Notes: generated by a model not told the origin, from the letters alone. A stretch of DNA of 64,000 bases from Lachnospiraceae bacterium (GCA_017936785.1 JAGBEV010000052.1:62001-126000); one strand, 5' to 3'; shown: positions 27,810 to 37,525, counted from the stretch's first letter. Translations and numbers: made by a program.

Positions 27810-28745
27810 ATGAGCAAAAAAAGAGTAGTAGTTTCCCTGGGACATGAGGCATTAGGCTATACTATTTCCGAACAGTGGGATGCCGTTAAGGATACGGCAA
27901 AGGCATTGGCGGATCTGGTGGAAGCGGATTATCAGCTGACCATTACACACAGCAACGGACCTCAGGTTTCCATGATCCATAAAGCTATGACGGAGCTGCG
28001 CAGAATTTATATTGATTACAGCCCGGCACCTATGTGTGTCTGCTCGGCAATGAGCCAGGGTTATGTGGGATATGATATTCAGAATTCCCTGCGTGCGGAG
28101 CTTCTCTCCAGAGGCATTTCCAAGCCGGTCAGCACTATTTTGACACAGGTTACCGTAGATCCTTATGATGAGGCATTTTATGAGCCCCAGAAGCTGATCG
28201 GACGCTATATGAGCGCTGAGGATGCGGAAGTGGAAGTGAAGAAAGGCAATTATGTCAAGGAAGAGCCGGGAAAAGGCTTCCGCCGTATTGTGGCAGCGCC
28301 CAGACCTATTGATATTGTGGAAATAGAAGCTATTAAGACCCTGGCTGATGCAGACCAGGTAGTTATTGCCTGCGGCGGCGGCGGTATCCCTGTTATCGAA
28401 CAGCAGCATGCCTTAAAGGGCGCATCTGCAGTCATTGAAAAGGACTGTATTGCAGGCAAACTTGCCTCGGATCTGAAGGCAGATCAGCTCATTATCTTAA
28501 CGGGAGTTGAGCAGGTTTATAAGAATTTCCAGAAGCCGGATCAGGAAGGCATAGGAACCATGACTGTTGCACAGGCAAAGGAATACATTGCCCAGGGACA
28601 GTTTGGGGAAGGGGATATGCTTCCTAAGATTGAAGCGGCAATTGCCTATCTGGAAAAAGTGCCGGAAGGAAGTGTTCTGATCACTTCCATTCAGAAGACG
28701 GCAGAAGCCATCAAAGGAAAGACCGGTACACTGATCACCGCTTAA
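27810..28745 (+). CDS. arcC: Carbamate kinase family protein (divergent nucleotide loops)
   Basis: A 311-aa amino-acid-kinase-fold protein matching carbamate kinase over its whole length: VTVDPYDEAFYEP, PRPIDIVEIEA, CGGGGIPV, LTGVEQVYKNF and GDMLPKIEAAI. Carbamate kinase makes ATP from carbamoyl phosphate in arginine, agmatine or purine/allantoin breakdown. Two glycine-rich loops are altered: the usual LGGNA is SLGHEA and HGNGPQ is HSNGPQ. No arcA, arcB or other carbamoyl-phosphate gene lies nearby. ATG 27810 gives the family length; an in-frame ATG at 27777 adds a basic 11-residue tail and lacks an RBS. A strong terminator follows. Confidence 0.85.
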   Translation: MSKKRVVVSLGHEALGYTISEQWDAVKDTAKALADLVEADYQLTITHSNGPQVSMIHKAMTELRRIYIDYSPAPMCVCSAMSQGYVGYDIQNSLRAELLSRGISKPVSTILTQVTVDPYDEAFYEPQKLIGRYMSAEDAEVEVKKGNYVKEEPGKGFRRIVAAPRPIDIVEIEAIKTLADADQVVIACGGGGIPVIEQQHALKGASAVIEKDCIAGKLASDLKADQLIILTGVEQVYKNFQKPDQEGIGTMTVAQAKEYIAQGQFGEGDMLPKIEAAIAYLEKVPEGSVLITSIQKTAEAIKGKTGTLITA

Positions 28746-28777
28746 GTGTTTCAGTAAATAAAATATGGAAGTATTAT

Positions 28778-28820
28778 AAAAGGCTTTGGAAGGAAAAAAT
28801 ATTCTTTCCAAAGCCTTTTT
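28778..28820 (+). terminator. Intrinsic terminator after carbamate kinase gene
   Basis: 13-bp stem, AAAAGGCTTTGGA (28778-28790) with TCCAAAGCCTTTT (28807-28819), followed by T. Also A-rich on the left, so it may work both ways. Confidence 0.88.
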
Positions 28821-28830
28821 ATGTTTTGCA

Positions 28831-28859
28831 TTGACAAACACATATAGAACAAATATAAT
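28831..28859 (+). promoter_or_regulatory. Consensus sigma-A promoter for the TetR operon
   Basis: TTGACA (28831-28836), exact 17-base spacer, TATAAT (28854-28859). The -10 box lies inside the left arm of the operator palindrome. Confidence 0.85.
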
Positions 28860-28895
28860 AGTTTTATATAAAAAAATTATATAAAACTATTATAT
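28853..28895. promoter_or_regulatory. Perfect 19-bp-arm operator palindrome
   Basis: Arms 28853-28871 and 28877-28895 are exact complements around a five-A centre. It covers the -10 box and the start-site region of the TetR gene. Such a site is the expected binding place of the TetR-type repressor encoded next, giving autoregulation; binding itself is inferred. Confidence 0.8.
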
Positions 28896-28931
28896 AATAA
28901 ATGTTTATATGGTCTTCACATGGAGGGAAAA

Positions 28932-29507
28932 ATGCCAAAACAAAAAATTACAAGAGAAATGGTAGTTGAAGCAGCATTTGAATTAGCAAGGAAGAAGGGT
29001 TTGGAGAGAGTAATCGTAAAAGATATTGCAGAAAATTTAGGTTGTTCCGTACAGCCCATATACAGTTACTGCAAAAATATGGACGGATTACGAAAAGATG
29101 TTATGGAGAAAGCGGACGGCTTTTTAAAGGAATACATCTGTGAGCATGCTGATCAAAATGATTTTTTCAGGAGTACGGGTTATGCATATATTCAACTGGC
29201 AAAGGAAGAACCGAATGTATTTAAAATGTTCCTTATGAATGAAAGAGGTCAGATTCATTCTTTCGATGAATTGTATGAATCGGAAACAAATCCCCAGGTG
29301 GCACAGTTTATTGCAAATAATTTAAAAATCAGTATATCCGGGGCGCGTACTCTTCATTTGAATATGCTTATCTATAATGTGGGCATGGGAGCGATCCTTG
29401 CCAATACAACGCCGGGAATTGGGCAGGAAGAAGTTCATAAGCAGATGGAAATGGCATATCAGGCATTTTTAGATCAGGTTGTTAAAGATGAAAAGCAGGT
29501 CTTATAA
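28932..29507 (+). CDS. TetR/AcrR family transcriptional regulator
   Basis: A 191-aa repressor-type protein. Residues 1-50 form the TetR helix-turn-helix (ITREMVVEAAFELARKKG, then DIAENLGCSVQPIYSYCKN). The remaining all-alpha C-terminal domain is the ligand-binding and dimer part; its ligand cannot be predicted. ATG 28932 is chosen because GGAGGG at 28921-28926 is correctly spaced, while an in-frame ATG at 28920 has no RBS. The gene is preceded by a consensus promoter whose -10 is buried in a perfect palindrome, and it is followed after 11 bases by a flavodoxin-type gene that it probably controls. Confidence 0.9.
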   Translation: MPKQKITREMVVEAAFELARKKGLERVIVKDIAENLGCSVQPIYSYCKNMDGLRKDVMEKADGFLKEYICEHADQNDFFRSTGYAYIQLAKEEPNVFKMFLMNERGQIHSFDELYESETNPQVAQFIANNLKISISGARTLHLNMLIYNVGMGAILANTTPGIGQEEVHKQMEMAYQAFLDQVVKDEKQVL

Positions 29508-29518
29508 AGGAGATTTCT

Positions 29519-30073
29519 ATGAATAATAACGGAATTATATTATATCGGTCAAAATACGGCGCAGCGAAAAAGTATGCTGACTGGCTGAAAGAGGCGACTG
29601 GTTTTGAATGTATGGAAACAAAGAAGGCAGATATACAAAAAGTGAAGGAATTTGATGTGATCATATTTGGCGGCGGTATTTACGCATCAGGCATCGGTGG
29701 AATTTCCTTTTTGAAGAAAAACGTCCAAATTCTGAAAAATAAAAAAATCATTCTGTTTTGTGTTGGAGCTTCTCCCTTTGAAGAGGGGGCTTTTCAGGAA
29801 ATATGCAGACACAATCTGACGGAAGGTTTGGAAAAGTTTCCCTGTTTCTATTGTCGGGGAATGTGGGATGAAGAAGCAATGTCCTTAAAAGACAGAACAT
29901 TGTGTAAAATGCTGCAGAAGATGATAAAAAAACAGGACCCTTCTACATATGAGCCATGGCAGAAAGCGTTAGTGAATGCAGCAGGGCAAAAATGCGACTG
30001 GACAGATCCCAAATATCTGGAGCCTTTGCTGGCATATATGAGAAGGGAAAATTTAATTGCGGTTGATATTTAA
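29519..30073 (+). CDS. Flavodoxin-domain protein (Flavodoxin_5/HemG-like)
   Basis: A 184-aa protein with a flavodoxin fold. The N-terminus ILYRSKYGAAKKYADW replaces the FMN phosphate loop of flavodoxins, and IIFGGGIYASGIGG and LFCVGASPFEEGAF are later FMN-contact loops. The family includes menaquinone-dependent protoporphyrinogen oxidase HemG and many uncharacterised FMN proteins of anaerobes. Haem synthesis genes are not nearby, so a redox or stress role under the TetR regulator is more likely. AAAGGAG lies before ATG 29519. The 3' end overlaps the convergent gene at 30053-32983 by 21 bases without a terminator. Confidence 0.85.
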   Translation: MNNNGIILYRSKYGAAKKYADWLKEATGFECMETKKADIQKVKEFDVIIFGGGIYASGIGGISFLKKNVQILKNKKIILFCVGASPFEEGAFQEICRHNLTEGLEKFPCFYCRGMWDEEAMSLKDRTLCKMLQKMIKKQDPSTYEPWQKALVNAAGQKCDWTDPKYLEPLLAYMRRENLIAVDI

Positions 30074-32983
30074 TTGCATAAGCCATAGATCTTTTATAAA
30101 AGCTGAATCTTCTTCGGAAGCCTTCAGCTTTTTGTATGTGGTTTCATAAAGGAGAGGTCCGTTGTCAGGCGCTGTAATGGTCAAAGAAAAATCATCCATA
30201 TCCGACAACAGCCAGGCCCCGTTCATACCCATGGGGATCAACAGCTTTCCGTCTTTTAAGAGACATTCTACCTGTGCCCCTTCAAAGGTATTGCCTTCTG
30301 CGTCCGACCAGGTAATGGTGAAAACCGAAGCATCAGGAATCACCTGGGGAATGGAAAAATCATCAGCAAGTTCCACATATAGGAAATCATATTGGCTGCC
30401 GGAAAAACTGTCGGGGAGATTTCCGGCAGAAAGGCTTTTGGCAGCATCATTTATAAAAATATCCTGTAAAGAATCCAGGGAAGCGGCAAAGGATTCCGGG
30501 CTTAATCCGAAATTGGAGGAAACCACGGCTTCCCGATAATCTCCGCCTTCAGCATCTCCATAAATCCGGGCATACAGATCCGGAGGATAAAATGCCGCAT
30601 CCTCTGTACAATAGATGTAGCCTGCATCTAACATGAAGCGGAAGATATAGTAGCTGTTATGGGGCTGTATATAAAATACTACCGGAAGATTTTCGGAAGC
30701 GGTATCCCATATTTCTTTTTGTGCCTCATAGCTTCTGGCGGCAGAAATGTAACCTGTTGCGGAGCATTTTACACCAAGATAATCATAAAAGCCCTGACCG
30801 TCAAATGCCATGTACGCCACATCATCGCTGACAGACTGACACTTTTCTATGACAGCAGCATAATCCGTAATGTAGGAGACCTGATCGGCTACCATGAAGC
30901 CGTGCCCCAAAAGTGCCTGGTATTGTTGGGAAAGCCCGGTATCTTCTGATTTGAGAAAGGTTTCCGGAACTTTATAATAGGAATACAATTTTGCGCCATC
31001 ATCCATGACGATCCGGCTTTCTCCGTCAGGATATACCCACATATCGGGAAATTTGCTCCAGGAGGTCTGCATATAGATCATCATGGGCAGAGCAGCACAA
31101 ATTCCGATGATGAGAGCCAGAGAGGATCGTTTGACCAGAGTCTTGCCATAATGAATCAGCATAATGGGCAGGAACATTCCTGTAACAGCAATGAGTATCA
31201 TGGCAGTACGGGAAAGGATCTTATCCAGATCCGCACGGACCAAAGTATAAGTGTATGATATCATCAGGGCAATGGCACCTGAACTTAAGATCAGTGCCAG
31301 TCTCAGATTTTTTCGATGATGAAGAGCATGATAAATAAGGTATACAAAAATCCAAATGCCTGCAACGGGCAGCAGGAAACGGAAGGAAATATAACATGCC
31401 TGGCGTATGGTATTATGGGAAGACAGATAAGGCAAAAAGGCTTCAGGAGCCTGTTGCCCTAACAAATTGATTCCGTCTGCCATAATTGTCTGGGAGGAAT
31501 AAGTTAAAGTGTGTTTTAACATTCTTGATAGCAGAGGAATATTCCAGGTTACGATCAAAAATAATATAACCCATGTTATATAAAAGATCGGCTTTTTCAG
31601 GTCTTTTTTAAAAGAGCCTTCTCTTATATAGGTGATCAGCTGATAAACTCCCAGTGGGGCAGTGCCTATTAACAGTCCTGCGCCATAAAGAGGATAATAA
31701 AGCCCGCTGAGATAGCAGGTAAGAATCCATAGTTGTATCCAAAGATTTTTTTTCTTCAATAAGCCGGGTAAAGTTAAGAGCAGTAACACAGGAAGGACCA
31801 TATACTGCCTGTTGTAGCTGGGGAGGGTAAAGAGCACCGCAAATGCTGTGGCATATCCTCCGCCCACATGCTTATAAATCAGATACATGGTAATGATACA
31901 AAAAATAACCATAGTTATTGAAATTGCAGGTGAATAATCCGTTACGGTTCCACCCAGAAATACATGCTGGATAAATCCGTTTACAAAGGGGAACAATCCG
32001 GAAACAGGTGTATATTCATCATACAGGGATTGTCCGTGGACAAAGATCTGGTTCCAGGGGATCATCTGTTCACCGTGATGGTGCTGGTCCGGCTGGGCAT
32101 ACATAGGCGCAGCGGAGAAAGAATGATAAGCAAAAATCAGAATGGGAGTAATTGCCCCGATGATATAGTCTTCATTTTTATTCCAAAAGCGGAATGCCTG
32201 TCTTATGGTCAGGATCAAAGCAATACCCATAAAAAAGAAAAAGAATACTACATATCCTGCTGCATAGGGAACGGTGATCAATTGTCCCTGATACAGATAA
32301 TCATCAACCAGCCAAAGGACCAGCAATCCGGGAAGGATACATTGGAGGATCAAAAGCAGACGTCTGCCGAATCCGTTTCCGGAATTCTTGTTCTGCCCGA
32401 TGATAGTGATCAGGGCAAAAAGTGTGCCCAAAGCCAAAGTCAGTAAATAAATAGTTACGGAAGATAATCTCACTGCCTTTGTAAACTGTACCAATATGGT
32501 AAGGAGGGATAAAAGGGCATAATAAGTTAAAACAAATGTCAGCAGGATCTGTCCGGTCAGCTTCCGGCAAAAGCTGTAGCATAAAATGAAAATAACCAGC
32601 CCTGCAAATAAAGGCAGGCTGAATTGCCCGAATACCACCAGATAGGCGAGAAAAGGAAAGATCAAAAGTCCTCCGAAAAGAGGATTGCGGTAATCTGACA
32701 TATCCGTGATCACATTGGAAGACAGATTGCCTGAAAGAGAATCAGAAGAAATCCGGGCTCTCTTTGTGAAATGGGAAAAGATCAGCAATGCTGACAGCAA
32801 AAGAACGGAGCCGGCAGCTAAGATCAGCCAGAAAAGCTGTAATTCTCCTGATTTGTTGTAACCGCTGCCGGAAACGTTTTCGATGATGATATCCGTAAAT
32901 ACCTGATAAGTGCCGCTGAATTTGGGCAATAGGATGTATACGGCAAGAGCTGCGGTACATATTAGTAAAAGTAAAATGATCAT
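30053..32983 (-). CDS. Large polytopic membrane protein, GT-C-like (976 aa)
   Basis: About 976 aa. Residues up to about 670 contain some 15-17 hydrophobic helices; the rest is a soluble, probably extracytoplasmic domain rich in Tyr and Asp. A loop after the middle helices (HHHGEQMIPW, then YDEYTPVSGLFPFVNG) resembles acidic luminal loops of GT-C transferases, but no family is certain. The start chosen is ATG at 32983, which has GAGGAG upstream and leads directly into a signal-anchor (IILLLLICTAALAVYILL). The frame is open further upstream to 33112, across its own promoter. It is divergent from another GT-C-like gene and convergent with the flavodoxin gene. Function unknown; glycan assembly is inferred. 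Confidence 0.75.
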   Translation of the reverse strand: MIILLLLICTAALAVYILLPKFSGTYQVFTDIIIENVSGSGYNKSGELQLFWLILAAGSVLLLSALLIFSHFTKRARISSDSLSGNLSSNVITDMSDYRNPLFGGLLIFPFLAYLVVFGQFSLPLFAGLVIFILCYSFCRKLTGQILLTFVLTYYALLSLLTILVQFTKAVRLSSVTIYLLTLALGTLFALITIIGQNKNSGNGFGRRLLLILQCILPGLLVLWLVDDYLYQGQLITVPYAAGYVVFFFFFMGIALILTIRQAFRFWNKNEDYIIGAITPILIFAYHSFSAAPMYAQPDQHHHGEQMIPWNQIFVHGQSLYDEYTPVSGLFPFVNGFIQHVFLGGTVTDYSPAISITMVIFCIITMYLIYKHVGGGYATAFAVLFTLPSYNRQYMVLPVLLLLTLPGLLKKKNLWIQLWILTCYLSGLYYPLYGAGLLIGTAPLGVYQLITYIREGSFKKDLKKPIFYITWVILFLIVTWNIPLLSRMLKHTLTYSSQTIMADGINLLGQQAPEAFLPYLSSHNTIRQACYISFRFLLPVAGIWIFVYLIYHALHHRKNLRLALILSSGAIALMISYTYTLVRADLDKILSRTAMILIAVTGMFLPIMLIHYGKTLVKRSSLALIIGICAALPMMIYMQTSWSKFPDMWVYPDGESRIVMDDGAKLYSYYKVPETFLKSEDTGLSQQYQALLGHGFMVADQVSYITDYAAVIEKCQSVSDDVAYMAFDGQGFYDYLGVKCSATGYISAARSYEAQKEIWDTASENLPVVFYIQPHNSYYIFRFMLDAGYIYCTEDAAFYPPDLYARIYGDAEGGDYREAVVSSNFGLSPESFAASLDSLQDIFINDAAKSLSAGNLPDSFSGSQYDFLYVELADDFSIPQVIPDASVFTITWSDAEGNTFEGAQVECLLKDGKLLIPMGMNGAWLLSDMDDFSLTITAPDNGPLLYETTYKKLKASEEDSAFIKDLWLMQLNINRN

Positions 32984-33015
32984 AGGTTTCTCCTCGATTC
33001 TCATATCTGATAAGT

Positions 33016-33044
33016 ATTTTAGTATAGTTAAAGGAAAACTGCAA
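33016..33044 (-). promoter_or_regulatory. Sigma-A promoter for the 976-aa membrane protein
   Basis: Read on the minus strand: TTGCAG (33044-33039), 17-base spacer, TAAAAT (33021-33016), about 33 bases before the ATG at 32983. Its position argues against any start upstream of it. Confidence 0.7.
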
Positions 33045-33083
33045 CAAAATGCAGAAGCCTGGGCTTGAAAAAGGCAGGTTTCA

Positions 33084-33112
33084 TTGACAAAAGTCCTATA
33101 AAAAGATAACAT
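33084..33112 (+). promoter_or_regulatory. Sigma-A promoter for the GT-C/FAD/CgeB operon
   Basis: TTGACA (33084-33089), 17-base spacer, TAACAT (33107-33112). It is divergent from the promoter at 33016-33044, leaving 39 bases between the two -35 boxes. Confidence 0.75.
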
Positions 33113-33151
33113 ATTTATTAGGTATGACTTGCTTTTGGAAGGATAAAAGAA

Positions 33152-34726
33152 ATGAGATTTTGGAAAAATAAATCTTCAATATTTCAATACGCTGCCATGG
33201 CACTGGCTTTTATAACATTGCTGTTTTTGATACTTTTTTTCGTTTTCTGGCCGGACAACCTGATGCACTCCGACATGGCGGCTGAAGTGATCCTGTCAAA
33301 GCTGCTGTCTGAGGAAGGCGGTCTGCTGTCTAAGAACTGGTATTATTCTACGGAGATCAGAATTGTTTATACACAGCTTGTTATGACACCTTTGTTCTGG
33401 ATTTTTTCTGATTATGGAACGGTAAAGCTTATTTCCGTTATCATTTATGATATACTGCTGGCTGTGGTGTTTTATTTTACGGCAAAGGAATTTAAGCTGA
33501 AGGGTGCTTATATGTATCTGGCTATGGCATTGCTTTTAGCGCCTCTTTCCAACGAATATCTGGATATGATGTTTTTGGGAAACTTCTATACCTCTCAGGT
33601 AATCTGTACTTATCTGGTATTGAAATTTTTTTACAGGAAGCCGGCAGAAAAAGTCAGATGGAAATGGGTAAGAATGGGGATTCTGTCATCAGGTGCACTA
33701 ATACTGGGGCTGTCAGGGCTCAGGTATCTGGCAAGCCTGTATCTGCCTTTGGCAGCGGCAGTCTGCTTTTCCTATGGATTTGATGACAGGGAGGAAAGGG
33801 AGAAAGGGCTGTTTTCCAAATTACTTCTGTCTGTTGTGATGACAGCTTTTGCAGGAATGGGATTTTTGATCAATAAATTTGTCCTGGCGGCAAATTACAG
33901 TTTTGACAGTCAGGCAGTCAGCTTTGTTCCCCTGAAAGAGGTGCCGGACCGGTTTTTAAATTCTATAAAGCTGATGCTTGAGTTTTTCGGTTACAGGGAA
34001 ATCGGTGTGGTTACGCCTCTTGGCATGGTAAACGCCGTGAAATTTGCCTTTTTCCTGTTCCTGATCTATGTGGTGATTTATCTGACCAGGCACAGATATG
34101 AAATTCTGGATGATAAACAACGTCTGTTTTTATATTATTTTTATGCTTTGTTCCTGCTCAACTGGTATATGCTCGTATTTACTGATGTATTGCAGCAGTA
34201 CCGCTACTGGCTTCCGGTCTATGTGATCGGAGTGATTTTAATTGGTATTTATTTACAGCAGGCTGTGGAAAAAACAGAGTTTATAAAACCTGTATTGACC
34301 ATACTTGCGGTGGTAACGGTGTTGGCTTCCCTATATGGGGAATTGTGGCAGGATACCAAGTACAACGATTGTGAAAAACGATATGGCTATATGGAGTTTT
34401 TGGAGGAAAATAACTATACCTTCGGCTATGCTACCTTCTGGAATTCCAGCGTTACGGAATATTTATCCAATGGAAATATAGAAGTGGGACATTTGGGAGG
34501 AAAGGATGGCGTATCTGCTCCTTATGAGTGGCTCAGTCCCAAATACTACTATAAGGAAGGATATCATGAGGGAAAGACCTTCCTGCTTCTGGCGAGAACA
34601 GAGGAACCTGCTTTGTTTAATGGAGATATTACCATTATGCAGGATGCCGTAAAGGTATATGAAGATGAATATTATGTAATTTATGAAGGCGAGGGCATGT
34701 ACTTGTTCTCGGGAGGAGAAGAATGA
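33152..34726 (+). CDS. GT-C-like polytopic membrane protein (524 aa)
   Basis: A 524-aa protein with about 10-11 hydrophobic helices and a C-terminal extracytoplasmic domain of about 110 residues. After the first helix comes an acidic loop ([16 protein letters not shown], then [10 protein letters not shown]) that matches the general arrangement of GT-C sugar transferases, which use a polyprenyl-phosphate sugar donor. No precise family is recognised. Operon context with an FAD oxidoreductase (ATGA overlap at 34723-34726) and a CgeB-like glycosyltransferase supports a glycan role. GGAAGGATAAAAG before ATG 33152 serves as RBS. Confidence 0.75.
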   Translation: MRFWKNKSSIFQYAAMALAFITLLFLILFFVFWPDNLMHSDMAAEVILSKLLSEEGGLLSKNWYYSTEIRIVYTQLVMTPLFWIFSDYGTVKLISVIIYDILLAVVFYFTAKEFKLKGAYMYLAMALLLAPLSNEYLDMMFLGNFYTSQVICTYLVLKFFYRKPAEKVRWKWVRMGILSSGALILGLSGLRYLASLYLPLAAAVCFSYGFDDREEREKGLFSKLLLSVVMTAFAGMGFLINKFVLAANYSFDSQAVSFVPLKEVPDRFLNSIKLMLEFFGYREIGVVTPLGMVNAVKFAFFLFLIYVVIYLTRHRYEILDDKQRLFLYYFYALFLLNWYMLVFTDVLQQYRYWLPVYVIGVILIGIYLQQAVEKTEFIKPVLTILAVVTVLASLYGELWQDTKYNDCEKRYGYMEFLEENNYTFGYATFWNSSVTEYLSNGNIEVGHLGGKDGVSAPYEWLSPKYYYKEGYHEGKTFLLLARTEEPALFNGDITIMQDAVKVYEDEYYVIYEGEGMYLFSGGEE

Positions 34727-36291
34727 AAAAGGCAGTCATTATCGGTGCCGGTCCTGCAGGATTGACAGCAGCATATGAATTATTGAAGAAAACGGATATT
34801 AAACCGGTTATTCTGGAGGAATCCCCTTATATCGGAGGCATTTCCAGAACGGCAGAATATAAAGGCAACCGCATGGATCTGGGCGGTCACCGCTTTTTTA
34901 CAAAAAGTGAACAGGTGGAAAAAATATGGGAGGAGCTGATGCCCCTTCAGGGCAGTCCCTCCAAAGATGATATTCTTCTGGGAAGAGATATGCCTTTGGA
35001 GGAAGGAGGACCGGACCCGGAGCAGACGGACAGGGTATTTCTGGTAAGAAACCGGGTAAGCCGGATTTTTTTCCTGCGCAGATTTTTTGATTATCCCATC
35101 AGCATGAGACCGCAGACTTTTATCAATATGGGCTTTGTGCGTACTATAAAGGCAGGCTGCGGATATTTGTATTCTTCCATTTTTAAACGGAAGGAAAATT
35201 CCCTGGAGGATTTTTATATTAACCGTTTCGGAAAGCCTTTATATGAAATGTTTTTTGAGGATTATACGGAAAAGTTATGGGGGATTCATCCCTCAAAGAT
35301 CGCTCCGGACTGGGGAGCCCAGAGGGTTAAGGGATTATCCTTAGGCAAGATCTTTGTGGAGCTGATCACAAAACCCTTCCGCAAAAATAAGCAGTCCTCG
35401 GAAACCAGTCTGATCGAACAGTTTATGTATCCTAAGAAAGGGCCGGGACAGCTTTGGGAGCTTATGGCGGAGGAAATCCGTAAAATGGGCGGAGAAATTC
35501 ATATGGAAACCAAGGCAGACGGCATCAGGACAGCCTGTGAAAACGGGGAAAGAAAAGTAACAGGAGTATATGCCGGCGACAGACTTTATGAGGGAGATTA
35601 TTATTTTTCTTCCATGCCTATTAAGGATCTGTTTGAGGCCATGGACCAAAAAGAAGAGAAAGCAGTGGATATTCCCCCGGATGTAAAAGAGGTTGCCAAG
35701 GGGCTTCCTTACAGGGATTTTATTACCGTAGGGCTATTGGTAAAGGAACTGGAGATCGTCAATCAGACCAGGATGAAGACAGTGGGCAATATCGTGCCTG
35801 ACTGTTGGATCTATATACAGGAAAGAGACGTAAAAATAGGAAGATTGCAGGTGTTTAATAACTGGTCTCCTTATATGCCCAAAGATTATGAAAAAACGGT
35901 CTGGGTAGGATTGGAATATTTCTGCAACGAAGGTGACCGGATGTGGAATATGAGCTCTGAAGAGTTCATTGCTTTTGCCGCAGGGGAATTGGAAAAGATT
36001 CATGTGGTCAAAAAGGAAAACATTTTAGATGCTACCCATATCAGGGTAAAAAAGGCATATCCGGCTTATTTCGGAACCTACGGGCAGTTTGACAAGGTGG
36101 AAGATTATTTGAAGGGATTTTCCAATTTGTACTGCGTGGGAAGAAACGGACAGCACAGATATAATAATATGGATCATTCCATGCTTACAGCCATAGAAGC
36201 AGTGAATCTGATCAAAGAAGGCAGGAAAGACCAGAGCGTGCTCTGGAAGGTCAATACGGAAAAAGAATATCACGAAACGAAGGAAGAGTAG
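34723..36291 (+). CDS. NAD(P)/FAD-dependent oxidoreductase, UDP-galactopyranose-mutase/amine-oxidase-like
   Basis: A 522-aa flavoprotein. The N-terminal Rossmann motif [17 protein letters not shown] binds FAD, with the acidic end of strand 2 ([13 protein letters not shown]) and [12 protein letters not shown] after it. The C-terminal part has [19 protein letters not shown], the second FAD-contact block. Proteins of this kind sit in surface-polysaccharide loci and are related to UDP-galactopyranose mutase and protoporphyrinogen oxidase, but their substrate is not established. The start overlaps the GT-C gene stop, and the CgeB-like gene starts five bases after its end. Confidence 0.87.
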   Translation: MKKAVIIGAGPAGLTAAYELLKKTDIKPVILEESPYIGGISRTAEYKGNRMDLGGHRFFTKSEQVEKIWEELMPLQGSPSKDDILLGRDMPLEEGGPDPEQTDRVFLVRNRVSRIFFLRRFFDYPISMRPQTFINMGFVRTIKAGCGYLYSSIFKRKENSLEDFYINRFGKPLYEMFFEDYTEKLWGIHPSKIAPDWGAQRVKGLSLGKIFVELITKPFRKNKQSSETSLIEQFMYPKKGPGQLWELMAEEIRKMGGEIHMETKADGIRTACENGERKVTGVYAGDRLYEGDYYFSSMPIKDLFEAMDQKEEKAVDIPPDVKEVAKGLPYRDFITVGLLVKELEIVNQTRMKTVGNIVPDCWIYIQERDVKIGRLQVFNNWSPYMPKDYEKTVWVGLEYFCNEGDRMWNMSSEEFIAFAAGELEKIHVVKKENILDATHIRVKKAYPAYFGTYGQFDKVEDYLKGFSNLYCVGRNGQHRYNNMDHSMLTAIEAVNLIKEGRKDQSVLWKVNTEKEYHETKEE

Positions 36292-36296
36292 AACTT

Positions 36297-37499
36297 ATGG
36301 CAGGTGGAAAAATCAAGCGTATTATTTTGTTTAAAGGCGATATTGAGACTACGGCTTATTTTTCCATGCAGATGGAAAAGACCTTTATCAGGGAAGGATA
36401 TGAGACCTTCTTTTATGATTATGGCAATGTGGGAGGCAGTATTAAAAAACTGTTGCTATTTATTGCAAAAGGTGATGCGGCAGTGGTGACTTTTAATTTC
36501 CATGGCTTATGCGGGGAAAGTGAAGTCATTTATGATGAGGAGAAGAAGGAATATATCTGGGATACTTTTCATATTCCCTGTATTAATATTGTCGTGGATC
36601 ATCCTTTTTATTATCATCGCTTTTTTCCAAAAATGCCAAAGCGTTATATTCACATCAGTATTGACCGCAATCATGAAAAATATATGGAGGAATTTTTCCC
36701 TGAAATAGAAAGAGGGCCTTTTCTTCCTCTTGCAGGGACTTCCCTGTATCCGGCGGGCGATTATAAACCAATTTCCCAAAGATCCATGGATATTGTATTT
36801 ACAGGAAATTATGTACGTCCCGGGAATTTCAACGTATACATAGAACGTGCGGGAGATGAATACACCAGGTTTTATATGGGGATCTTGGAGGAATTAAAGG
36901 CACATCCGGCAAGTCTTTTGGAGGATGTGGCAAGAAAACATCTGCTTATGGAAATACCGGAGGCTTCCCATGATGAGGTCAGGGAAACCTTGGGAAATAT
37001 GATTTTTCTGGATATGTATATCCGGTTTTACTTCCGGGGGGAAGCAGTACGGATTCTGGCAGAAGCAGGTTATCCGGTCCATGTGTTTGGCAGCGGATGG
37101 GAAGAACTGGAATGTGGCAGAAAGGAAAATGTCATCATAGGCGGAAGCCTGGATTCACTGGGATGCCTTGAAAAGATCAGCGATGGAAAGATTTCTTTGA
37201 ACGTTATGCCCTGGTTTAAGGAAGGAGCCCATGACAGGATTTTTAACTCCATGCTTAACGGAGCTTTATGCCTGACGGACAGCTCCGGCTATCTGGACGG
37301 CTTTTTAAAGCAGAACGAAAATGCGGCAATCTATTCCCTGGAAAATATAAATAAGCTACCGGAAATTGCAGATAGTCTTTTGAAAGACCAGAGCAAGATG
37401 CAGGAAATCGCCCATGAGGGATTCGAAATGGCGAAAAAGTACCATACATGGGAATATAGGACTATGAAAATTATAGAAATTTTACATACAATGAATTGA
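36297..37499 (+). CDS. CgeB-like/DUF3880 glycosyltransferase family protein
   Basis: A 400-aa protein with a GT-B-like layout. The N-terminal half includes INIVVDHPFYYHRFFP. The C-terminal half carries VHVFGSGWEEL, NVMPWFKEGAHDRIFNSML and GALCLTDSSGYLD, the Glyco_trans_1_2/CgeB pattern, in which the acidic residues contact nucleotide sugar. CgeB itself acts in Bacillus spore crust glycosylation; here the protein probably modifies the same glycan as the two preceding genes. It is the last gene of this operon. A promoter for the following receiver gene starts within its last codons. Confidence 0.8.
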   Translation: MAGGKIKRIILFKGDIETTAYFSMQMEKTFIREGYETFFYDYGNVGGSIKKLLLFIAKGDAAVVTFNFHGLCGESEVIYDEEKKEYIWDTFHIPCINIVVDHPFYYHRFFPKMPKRYIHISIDRNHEKYMEEFFPEIERGPFLPLAGTSLYPAGDYKPISQRSMDIVFTGNYVRPGNFNVYIERAGDEYTRFYMGILEELKAHPASLLEDVARKHLLMEIPEASHDEVRETLGNMIFLDMYIRFYFRGEAVRILAEAGYPVHVFGSGWEELECGRKENVIIGGSLDSLGCLEKISDGKISLNVMPWFKEGAHDRIFNSMLNGALCLTDSSGYLDGFLKQNENAAIYSLENINKLPEIADSLLKDQSKMQEIAHEGFEMAKKYHTWEYRTMKIIEILHTMN

Positions 37500-37525
37500 A
37501 AAGGCATTCACAGATATGCTACAAT
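37496..37525 (+). promoter_or_regulatory. Sigma-A promoter for the receiver gene
   Basis: TTGAAA (37496-37501), 18-base spacer, TACAAT (37520-37525). The -35 box contains the stop codon of the preceding gene. Confidence 0.6.

Noticed and set aside
32984..33112. Upstream extension of the 976-aa membrane protein
   Set aside because: The extra residues precede a strong RBS/ATG at 32983 and cross the TTGCAG-17-TAAAAT promoter; they are not part of a signal sequence.
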